Source: Chlamydiota bacterium (GTDB lineage: Bacteria; Chlamydiota; Chlamydiia; Chlamydiales; Rhabdochlamydiaceae). From it: a stretch of DNA of 11,589 nucleotides. Positions 5,408 to 11,589 of this stretch are shown here, piece by piece; position 1 is the stretch's first letter, and each line of letters begins with the position of its first letter. The notes under the pieces were generated by a model. The model was not told the DNA's origin. It saw only the letters and a list, made by a program, of their open reading frames with translations, and did not search any database. Made by a program: the position numbers and the translations under genes. The stretch lies in contig JABEVM010000126.1 of assembly GCA_013041585.1 (NCBI GenBank), positions 1 to 11,589 of the forward strand, read 5' to 3'.

Positions 5408-7120
5408 CTATCCACCTAAAGGACGCCCCCCGATCATTTTTAGAGAGGAATCTCGAATTGATTTATCTTTTATAAGTTCAATTAATCTTCTAGCTTCATC
5501 CTCTTTGCAATTTTTTATTATTGCTTCCACAATTCTTTTAAAGTTCATTCTTTGTTGAGATCCTAATCCTACATTGGACGACTCGTTTGCTACTATAATT
5601 GCATTTTCAAAAGATCTTTTTGAAAGCAATACATCCACCATATACCAACAAATCGTATCTTTAATATCCTTTGGGGCATGGCTAAACATCGCAATCGCTT
5701 GATCAATCCTTTCAAGGGCAGCGAGTTTCTGTGCAAGTGGAAAGCAACGCATCTCAGCATCATCACGCCTAAGTTTTTTAACTATCTCTATTTCTCTCTC
5801 TACTTCTCTTTGAAAGGGATCCTTTGCGATTTCCAGAAGTACTCGTGATATAACCACTGGATCGGTTATCTCTTCCGCTACTTTTTTTGCTAGGTCCGTA
5901 TCCCCTGCTGCATTTCTATCTAATAGAGTAAGTACGATTTTTTCCATAATATCCATTCTCTTAGGCTCATCTGTCATCATCTTAGCAAGGTCTATAGCTA
6001 TGACAAACTGATTTCTCACGCACGTCCCTGCAATGATACCCGCTAAAACAGCATCTCTCAATTCGACTGGAACTTTCTTTGCTATCGTAATGACTTTCTG
6101 ATAGAGGGGCGTAAGATCCTCCAAAATTGGCGTCAAAACAAAAAAACTTTCAACAATAGATATTATAAAATCTGATCTTTCTTGCTGCGTAGGCAACTCC
6201 ATACTAATCAATAGCCCTTTGTCTATTTCATCCTTACTAAACAAGTCCTTTGCAATTTGAAAAAGAAGTCCTTTTTTTATAGAATTCGGAGCTTGCTTTG
6301 CTATCTCCATTGCTCTCTCGTCTTGATTTTTCGTAAGGAGCATTTTAACAACTTCAACTAAACAGTCATCTCTAACAATTTCAAAAGATAGAGTAGGAAT
6401 TAGCATCAAAGCTTGATCCAGGTCATGCTCAGCCCATTTAGCAAAATGCTGCGCGAAGAGACGATCCTTAAAAGGAGGCCATAGATTTCTAGGATTGGGT
6501 ATAGCGTTCAAAGTTTGAACAGCCTGATTTAAATCACCAAGCTCACAAAACCTCATTGCAATCCCCGCAAGAATCAAAGATTTTTCTCGTCTTTTAGGGC
6601 GTTCATTCTCTGCAGTAAGATCAAGACGTGCCTCTGCAAGTTCTGGAAGATGTTCTAAGTAAAGCGGTTTCTTCACTCCTTCTAAAGAGGCTTTCAACGC
6701 AGTTAAATCCTCTCGGCTCACAGTCTGCATAAACATGGTAACGATCTTATCTCTTACGCTTTTGAGATGTCCCTTCACCACAAGTAAATTTACTGTTTTC
6801 AGCACCCTATCTGGGTGCAAAAAATCTAAGCATCTTTGGACTACAGAACCATATCCACTTAATTTGATTGTGATATGCTTTAAAACATTCTCAACCATAG
6901 CTTGCTGCTCTCTTTTTGTTACATCATTTGCCGCAGCGCGCCAAGTTCTGCTTACCCCAGCTGCTGCAGTTCGAGCTTGCCCTGATAAAAACCGGAAAAT
7001 ATCTAGAAACCTTTCAATGGGGAGAGCTTGCGCGGGGTCATATTTGGCCAATTCTTTCCCAGAAGGTACAGAATACGTATGTGCCTTTGGTCCCTCAGTT
7101 GGAGCTTTGGATGCGCTCAT
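5408..7120 (-). CDS. F-box protein with alpha-hairpin repeats
   Basis: 570 residues. An F-box-like motif covers about 32-66: LPIERFLDIFRFLSG, then VSRTWRAAAND. It keeps the signature L33-P34-x-E36, the hydrophobic core, and V56-S57-R58-x-W60. F-boxes dock to eukaryotic Skp1 in SCF ubiquitin ligases, so a bacterial F-box protein is normally a host-directed effector. From about 180 to 560 the protein is all helical, with about eleven degenerate units of 31-39 residues, each roughly hhxxIAxxhhxxxxxxxAhxhhxxxPxxxxR. They resemble TPR/PPR-type helical hairpins and probably form the substrate-binding solenoid. No signal peptide or membrane segment is seen; delivery by type III secretion is inference. 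The ATG at 7120 has no clear Shine-Dalgarno sequence (GGGTAATC precedes it). It is downstream of, and parallel to, the exporter operon but separated from it by 143 bases. Confidence 0.85.
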   Translation of the reverse strand: MSASKAPTEGPKAHTYSVPSGKELAKYDPAQALPIERFLDIFRFLSGQARTAAAGVSRTWRAAANDVTKREQQAMVENVLKHITIKLSGYGSVVQRCLDFLHPDRVLKTVNLLVVKGHLKSVRDKIVTMFMQTVSREDLTALKASLEGVKKPLYLEHLPELAEARLDLTAENERPKRREKSLILAGIAMRFCELGDLNQAVQTLNAIPNPRNLWPPFKDRLFAQHFAKWAEHDLDQALMLIPTLSFEIVRDDCLVEVVKMLLTKNQDERAMEIAKQAPNSIKKGLLFQIAKDLFSKDEIDKGLLISMELPTQQERSDFIISIVESFFVLTPILEDLTPLYQKVITIAKKVPVELRDAVLAGIIAGTCVRNQFVIAIDLAKMMTDEPKRMDIMEKIVLTLLDRNAAGDTDLAKKVAEEITDPVVISRVLLEIAKDPFQREVEREIEIVKKLRRDDAEMRCFPLAQKLAALERIDQAIAMFSHAPKDIKDTICWYMVDVLLSKRSFENAIIVANESSNVGLGSQQRMNFKRIVEAIIKNCKEDEARRLIELIKDKSIRDSSLKMIGGRPLGG

Positions 7121-7263
7121 GATTACCCAAAATTTAATTAAACAAACTTATGACAAGTTAATTTCAAAATAACTAAACTGCGATAAAATGCAATTGATAA
7201 AATTTAGACGAAAACCTCGGTAGTAAGTCCTGCAGAAACTTAAATTAAGATCTTAGCCATAAC
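7121..7263 (-). other. Intergenic region, presumed F-box promoter
   Basis: 143 AT-rich bases between the end of the exporter operon and the F-box gene. I see no convincing terminator hairpin for the operon; only the 10-bp palindrome TAAGATCTTA occurs, near 7247-7256. On the minus strand TTGTCA is present about 40 bases before the ATG but lacks a good -10 at proper spacing. Either a weak promoter lies here or the F-box gene is partly read through from the operon. Confidence 0.3.
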
Positions 7264-8700
7264 TTACTCTTCTGTGCTCTTCTTCAGCACATCACTTGCG
7301 GAAACTACCCATGTTCCTCCAATGGCTTTAATAAGCTGAATTGTGGAAATATAGCGCTGGCCAAGGGTATGAAGCGCTGAAATTTCCACTTGAAGCTCTT
7401 CCCTCTCACTGTCGACAACATCTAAGTAGGTGACAAGGCCCTTATTGTATCGTTCTGAAGAAAGAGATGTGGTTAGCTTCGCAGAATCCACAGACTTTTG
7501 CAGACTTGCAAACTGCAGAGCTTGCCATTCGATATTGGATAAAGAATTTTCCACTTCTCCAAATGCAAGAAGAACCTGAGCTTGATACCCACCACTCGCT
7601 TGTCTAAATTGCGCCCAGGCGACATCTAGGTTAGAACTATTACGCCCTCCATCAATAACCGTCTGCGCAGCTGCAGCTCCAATCTCCCAAAGACGACTTT
7701 GCCAGCTAAGGAGATTTTTAAGATCTGGACTTGCAAGTCCAATTGCTCCTGTTAGACTAATTTGAGGAAAAAAAGCAGCTTTAGCAACACCGATTAGCGC
7801 TTGCTGAGAAGCCATGTTGCGTTCTGCCTCTGCAACATCGGGTCTTCGTAAAAGAGCAGTAGACGGAAGGCCTGCTGGCACCTCTGGAGGCGCGTTTTTC
7901 AAAGGAGAATGAGGCATAGTGAAGGAGGAAGAGGGAATACCAAGTAGTTGCGCAATTCGATTCTCTTGAATTGTTCTAAGCCTTTTGGCGTCGCTAAATT
8001 CTGCCTGCGCGTTCGTATATTCGAGCGACGCTCTACTTACATCTGAATAGTTAACAAGTCCAGCTTCCCATCTAGAATGGTTGATCTCAAAAGCATTTTT
8101 TCTCATTTCAATTGTAGACTGCAGAACATCCAGCTGCGCATCTAAAGTTCGAAGTAAGTAATAGGCGCTTGCAAGATCGGATGTAAGAGTAAGAAGCGCT
8201 ACCTTATACGCCTCTTCCTGCGCCTGCGCGTGGAAAACAGCTGAGTTATATTGACCTCGATACGTTCCCCAAAGATCAAGTTGATAGCTTAAGTCTAGTG
8301 GCATTATATAATTGATCTGATGTAAACGAAAGATTCCACTTCCTTCATGAGGAAGTCCTGAAAGATCCGTTTTAGTAGAAAGATTGCTATAAGCTGGATT
8401 AAAGGTAAGCTGAGGAATTAGGTTCGCAAAGCTCACTCCCGCTTTGGCTCTCGCTTCAATCACTCTTTCTAAAGCTACATAAAGACTTGGATTGTGTTTT
8501 ACAGCTTGGCTTTCTAAGCGATTTAACTCTTCGTCTTCAAAAACCTCCCACCAAAATTCTACATCAGGGGTTTTTACAGCTTGCTCAGGACCTTTCCACT
8601 CTGTTGGAGCGTCATCTACAGAAGGCTTTTGGTATTTAGGCCCTAAATGACATGCGGAAAACAGAAGAAAAAAGAAAAGAAAACTAACAATTTTTTTCAT
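7264..8700 (-). CDS. TolC/NodT-family outer-membrane efflux lipoprotein
   Basis: 478 residues, the usual length for the family. It is the outer-membrane channel of a tripartite exporter; trimers form a beta-barrel with a periplasmic alpha-tunnel. The N-terminus is a lipoprotein signal (hydrophobic 4-14, lipobox FSAC with C17), followed by LGPKYQKPSVDDAPTEW, the GPxYxxP...W opening typical of NodT/OprM-type factors. Two outer-membrane efflux repeats follow (about 70-265 and 280-470), both long and Ala/Gln/Glu-rich. LLRRPDVAEAERNMASQQA (284-302) is characteristic of the family. The ATG starts 3 bases after the adaptor stop, with GGAG inside the adaptor's last codons, so translation is coupled. 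It is the last gene of the operon. Confidence 0.95.
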   Translation of the reverse strand: MKKIVSFLFFFLLFSACHLGPKYQKPSVDDAPTEWKGPEQAVKTPDVEFWWEVFEDEELNRLESQAVKHNPSLYVALERVIEARAKAGVSFANLIPQLTFNPAYSNLSTKTDLSGLPHEGSGIFRLHQINYIMPLDLSYQLDLWGTYRGQYNSAVFHAQAQEEAYKVALLTLTSDLASAYYLLRTLDAQLDVLQSTIEMRKNAFEINHSRWEAGLVNYSDVSRASLEYTNAQAEFSDAKRLRTIQENRIAQLLGIPSSSFTMPHSPLKNAPPEVPAGLPSTALLRRPDVAEAERNMASQQALIGVAKAAFFPQISLTGAIGLASPDLKNLLSWQSRLWEIGAAAAQTVIDGGRNSSNLDVAWAQFRQASGGYQAQVLLAFGEVENSLSNIEWQALQFASLQKSVDSAKLTTSLSSERYNKGLVTYLDVVDSEREELQVEISALHTLGQRYISTIQLIKAIGGTWVVSASDVLKKSTEE

Positions 8701-8703
8701 GAA

Positions 8704-9597
8704 CTATTTTTTCTCCACTCGTTCAATGAATAAATCTACTTGCTGTCCAACATAAATATGATAGTTTTCTGGTTGATCAAAAGAATACACAACCTGCAGA
8801 ACTCTTGTGTCGACGCGCTCTCCCGTAGCTCCCGTTAAAGAAATTTTAGGCAGAACATACGGCTCCACCCGGACAAATTTCAATGGAATGGCAATGAGTG
8901 TATTGTTTTTAGGATACGCAACCGCTTTGCCATCTTTACTAAAAAATCCTGCATTTTGCTCATCAATATCAGCTCTGACTTGGAGATGCTCTAAATCTCC
9001 TAAGATCATGGTTGTTGTGATTCTAGAGACATGCTCTCCTTCACGAATATTATTTTGTAAGATAACACCTTCTTTAGGAGCTTTCACAATAAGTCGCTGG
9101 ATCATCGTTTGCGTCTGCGAAACATTCGCAAGAGCTACGTCTAACTGAGCTTTTGCAACCATTACATCGCATTCTTTTGTTTTTAGCTCTTCGATACTGA
9201 CAGCTCTTGGGTCTAGAATCGATTTTAACCGGCTTAATTGATCCTCTAATCGATGAAGTGTAGCTTCAGCTACCTTTACACTTGCCCGCTCAGAAATAAG
9301 CTGCGCCTGCAGTAATCTTGTATCGAGCTGATATAGAGGCTGTCCTTTTTTTACTTTATCCCAAACTGTCACAAACATTTTCTCTACAAGGCCATCTTCT
9401 GGAACACCGATGAAAATGTTCTTATCAGTTGCTTCTACAATTCCCGAAGCTGATATCGTTCTTTCATATGGATTCACGGAAGGTTCTTTGACATGAGGGG
9501 CGGTAGGCGTTGGGGCGCCCATCATTTTCACCAAGATAGCAATCAAGATGATCCCTGCAATCGCAAGGTAAATAGCGGCCGTTCTAAAAATAATCAT
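8704..9597 (-). CDS. HlyD/DevB-type periplasmic adaptor
   Basis: 297 residues. It is a membrane fusion protein that bridges the inner-membrane ABC transporter and the outer-membrane channel. One N-terminal membrane anchor covers about 6-24. The first lipoyl-like half is about 49-93 (ASGIVEATDKNIFIGVPEDG...VKKGQPLYQLD), a short coiled-coil hairpin is about 94-165, and the second lipoyl half (KAPKEGVILQNNIREGEHV) is 172-190. A beta-barrel domain follows. The hairpin is short compared with many HlyD proteins, close to DevB. Its ATG overlaps the ATPase stop as ATGA (4 bases), indicating translational coupling. The order permease, ATPase, adaptor, channel supports its assignment to an ABC exporter rather than an RND pump. 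Confidence 0.93.
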   Translation of the reverse strand: MIIFRTAAIYLAIAGIILIAILVKMMGAPTPTAPHVKEPSVNPYERTISASGIVEATDKNIFIGVPEDGLVEKMFVTVWDKVKKGQPLYQLDTRLLQAQLISERASVKVAEATLHRLEDQLSRLKSILDPRAVSIEELKTKECDVMVAKAQLDVALANVSQTQTMIQRLIVKAPKEGVILQNNIREGEHVSRITTTMILGDLEHLQVRADIDEQNAGFFSKDGKAVAYPKNNTLIAIPLKFVRVEPYVLPKISLTGATGERVDTRVLQVVYSFDQPENYHIYVGQQVDLFIERVEKK

Positions 9598-10313
9598 ACA
9601 TTTCTTTGTGGGTTTTGATTTGATTCAACACTCATCACTTTTCTATCGTCCATCTTGACCACACGATCAGCGTATTTAAAAATACGGCTATCGTGGGTCA
9701 CTACAATCACACACCGATCAGGTGTGGCTGCGATATCTGTTAATAGTTCTAAAATTTTAGCACCTGACGCTGCATCTAAAGCAGCTGTTGGTTCATCACA
9801 AATGAGTAATCTTGGTTCATGGGACAGCGCTCTTGCAATTGCAACTCGTTGCTGCTGACCGCCTGATAAATTAAGAGGTCTATCTTTTCCTCTTCCTTTG
9901 AGACCGACTTTTTCCAGCATGTATTCGGCTTTTTCTAGAGCAAGTTTTCTAGTAAGACCATTTAGGATAAGAGGAATGGAAATATTTTCCAAAATATTGA
10001 GCGATTTAATCAGATGATACTGTTGAAAGATAAACCCAATGTTTTTCTTTCTAAATTCTGTGATGTCCTCATCTTTCATGTCATGTAAAGAGTGACCAAA
10101 TACATCAACCTCGCCCTTATCAAAACGTAGCGTACCTGCTATCACACTGAGGAGCGTTGTTTTACCGCAGCCCGATGGGCCCACGATCATGAGCAGCTCG
10201 CCCTTTCTCGCATCGAAATTCACATCGATCAGAGCATGGACAACATTCGATCTTTGTTTAAAACTTTTAGACATGTTTCGAACATGTACTGCAATCGGCT
10301 TTTCATCAGGCAC
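9594..10313 (-). CDS. ABC exporter ATPase (DevA/LolD/MacB class)
   Basis: 239 residues, a complete single nucleotide-binding domain that powers the neighbouring permease. Walker A GPSGCGKTT is at 45-53, the Q-loop FIFQQ at 94-98, the signature LSGGQQQR at 149-156, Walker B LLICDEP at 169-175 with catalytic E174, the D-loop AALD at 177-180 and the switch histidine H207 in VVTHD. All catalytic residues are intact. The start codon is GTG (10313-10311), overlapping the permease stop by 8 bases; GAGGTG lies 4 bases upstream, inside the permease gene. The class is defined by FtsX-like permease partners; with DevB and TolC partners next door it is closest in organisation to DevA. The tail after about 225 is short and polar. 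Confidence 0.96.
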   Translation of the reverse strand: MPDEKPIAVHVRNMSKSFKQRSNVVHALIDVNFDARKGELLMIVGPSGCGKTTLLSVIAGTLRFDKGEVDVFGHSLHDMKDEDITEFRKKNIGFIFQQYHLIKSLNILENISIPLILNGLTRKLALEKAEYMLEKVGLKGRGKDRPLNLSGGQQQRVAIARALSHEPRLLICDEPTAALDAASGAKILELLTDIAATPDRCVIVVTHDSRIFKYADRVVKMDDRKVMSVESNQNPQRNV

Positions 10314-11445
10314 GGAACACCTCTGCAGCTTCTAATTTGCTGATTTTGCGAATGCCTAAAAAAGCAGAAAAAGCGCAAATGAAAAGGATCACACCAAGGG
10401 TAAATAGGGGAATTTGATATGGCAGAAAAAATGGAGGCTGCGCCTTTTTTAAAGCCATAAAACCAAAAGCGCTGGCGAGCCCAACTCCAATGCCATACCC
10501 AATTAGACCGACTAAAAAAGCTTGTAAAAGAAGCATTTTCCTAAGAAGAGAGTTACTAGCTCCCATCGCTTTTAAAGCTCCTAGATTTCCTAAATTTTCT
10601 AAAATAAAGGAGTAAAATGTCTGCCCCGATACGGCAATACCGACAATAAACCCAAGTATGATCGTCGTACCAAACGAGATGGGAATTCCCGTATTTTTAA
10701 AAAACCAACGGACAGTGCTCCAAAAAAAATCTTCTTCTGTATAAGCCTTAAGGCCAGTTTCTGATTCGATTCGATTTACTAGCTGTTTATGGTCTACACC
10801 CGGCATCGGTTGCACTAAAACATAAGAAAGATTTCTTCTTGTTTTCGGAGTAAAGGCAATCGCCCTATCATAAGTAGTATAGACAAATGGATATCCAAAA
10901 AAGGATTGCTCTGCTTTACAAATTCCTACAATCCTAGCTTCATGATCATTGATATCAAACGTATCGCCTACATCTAGCTTCTTGTTGCTTTCCTTATTTA
11001 GCTTTTTAATTCCCACTTCATCAATAATGACCGCATCCGATTTCCATAAATCTTCAATCTTCCCCTTTATCATTCGAGAAGGCGCTCCGATCAAAGTCGC
11101 AGAATCCACTCCATGTAATTGGATGGATTTAAATTTCCCGTTATAAAGTCTTGCTTGCTGAATACTGAAATAAAAAGGAAGGGCCCAACTAATTCCGGAT
11201 ACAGATCTCACTCTAGCTAGATCGGTATCTCTCATGGGCTTTACTTCGTTGACTTGCTCAACGTTCGGATCCACCACCCAAACAGGAATGTTTGTATTTA
11301 ATAGCGTTGCAGTTGTCCAACGCATGAGACCTGTAAAAATTCCGCACTGCTGAGTCATTAGAAGAGATGCAAAGGAAAGCGCGCTAATCAGCATCAAATA
11401 TTTTGCTCGATCACGTACTAGCATTTTGATAGCGACAAGAAACAT
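10306..11445 (-). CDS. FtsX/DevC-type ABC transporter permease
   Basis: 379 residues. It is the inner-membrane subunit of the exporter. The topology is the typical four-segment form: TM1 at about 17-38, a periplasmic MacB-like core at about 40-250, then TM2 at about 256-277, TM3 at about 305-331 and TM4 at about 345-365. The FtsX-family signature LGALKAMGASNSLLRKMLL (288-306) precedes TM3, and the protein ends in KLEAAEVFRA, the common C-terminal motif. There is no fused ATPase, unlike MacB. Such permeases usually dimerise and work by mechanotransmission rather than by forming a channel. It is the first gene of the operon. AGG lies 5 bases before the ATG; Met8 is a possible alternative start. 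Confidence 0.95.
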   Translation of the reverse strand: MFLVAIKMLVRDRAKYLMLISALSFASLLMTQQCGIFTGLMRWTTATLLNTNIPVWVVDPNVEQVNEVKPMRDTDLARVRSVSGISWALPFYFSIQQARLYNGKFKSIQLHGVDSATLIGAPSRMIKGKIEDLWKSDAVIIDEVGIKKLNKESNKKLDVGDTFDINDHEARIVGICKAEQSFFGYPFVYTTYDRAIAFTPKTRRNLSYVLVQPMPGVDHKQLVNRIESETGLKAYTEEDFFWSTVRWFFKNTGIPISFGTTIILGFIVGIAVSGQTFYSFILENLGNLGALKAMGASNSLLRKMLLLQAFLVGLIGYGIGVGLASAFGFMALKKAQPPFFLPYQIPLFTLGVILFICAFSAFLGIRKISKLEAAEVFRA

Positions 11446-11589
11446 AAAAACCTAGGGTTGGGTTGGCTATTTTATCTTAAACCCAAATTTAAATCCTAAA
11501 TTTTTAGATAAAAAATTTCCCTCGGTTGCCCTAAAGGTAGCTTCAATGAAAAGATCTTATATTTTACTTCTGAAGTAAAATTTCTGCCC
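11446..11589 (-). promoter_or_regulatory. Upstream region of the exporter operon
   Basis: 144 AT-rich bases ahead of the permease gene. On the minus strand TAAAAT (11474-11469) is a possible -10, 23 bases before the ATG, but no convincing -35 goes with it. An 8-bp inverted repeat, AAATTTTT (11498-11505) and AAAAATTT (11511-11518), lies further upstream and may be chance in such AT-rich sequence. No coding sequence is seen to the window edge. Confidence 0.3.
11561..11581. repeat. Perfect palindrome at the right edge
   Basis: The arms ATTTTACTTC (11561-11570) and GAAGTAAAAT (11572-11581) are exact reverse complements around a single T, about 116-136 bases upstream of the permease ATG. The near-zero loop favours a protein-binding site for a dimer, though a shorter-stem RNA hairpin ending a gene beyond the edge is possible. 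No strong T-tract follows on either strand. Confidence 0.55.

Noticed and set aside
6735..7172. Plus-strand open frame of 145 codons antisense to the F-box gene
   Set aside because: It has no ribosome binding site, an atypical cysteine/serine-rich composition and no recognisable domain; it mirrors the F-box gene's N-terminal coding sequence.
7264..9597. Adaptor and channel as part of an RND pump
   Set aside because: The coupled upstream genes are an ABC ATPase and an FtsX-type permease; no RND transporter is present.
5408..11445. F-box protein as cargo of the neighbouring exporter
   Set aside because: It lacks type I secretion features such as glycine-rich RTX repeats, and DevBCA-type exporters are not known to move large folded proteins; proximity alone is not evidence.
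2344..11581. Shared TACTTC/GAAGTA half-sites in the inverted repeats at 2344-2383 and 11561-11581
   Set aside because: The half-sites are short and AT-rich, and the spacing differs completely (26 bases or more versus one base); chance is the simplest explanation.

Overview
This window most likely comes from the chromosome of a bacterium of the phylum Chlamydiae, probably an environmental, amoeba- or arthropod-associated lineage rather than the genus Chlamydia. The main evidence is an unmistakable Hc1 histone-like protein (hctA). It sits in the order yajC - rlmD - hctA, the same order I recall for CT741-CT742-CT743 in Chlamydia trachomatis. The DNA is AT-rich, and a eukaryote-like F-box protein fits the large effector-like repertoires of the environmental lineages. 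I cannot assign genus or species.

Layout. 94-2325 (+) encodes a 743-residue, almost entirely coiled-coil protein of unknown function. It converges on yajC and shares with it a hairpin terminator that lies partly inside the yajC coding end. 2399-4662 (-) is the conserved chlamydial block: hctA, its own strong terminator, then the iron-sulfur 23S rRNA uracil methyltransferase rlmD, then yajC of the Sec accessory complex. The divergent region 4663-4948 carries a perfect 10-bp inverted repeat just upstream of hctA. On the other side it holds a promoter and long leader for a small RRM RNA-binding protein (4949-5311, +). That gene converges, through a GCAA-loop bidirectional terminator, on a 570-residue F-box protein with about eleven alpha-hairpin repeats (5408-7120, -).

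The right-hand third is a tightly packed minus-strand operon transcribed from 11445 to 7264: FtsX/DevC-type permease, ABC ATPase (GTG start), HlyD/DevB-type adaptor and TolC/NodT-type outer-membrane lipoprotein. The first junctions overlap by 8 and 4 bases and the last gap is 3 bases. Together they encode a complete tripartite ABC exporter spanning both membranes; the cargo cannot be read from the sequence.

The best candidates for something little described are the F-box/helical-repeat protein, the coiled-coil protein with its Ser-Pro repeat linker, and the palindrome in front of hctA. I saw no tRNA, rRNA, CRISPR array, insertion sequence or origin. No gene-free stretch exceeds 300 bases.
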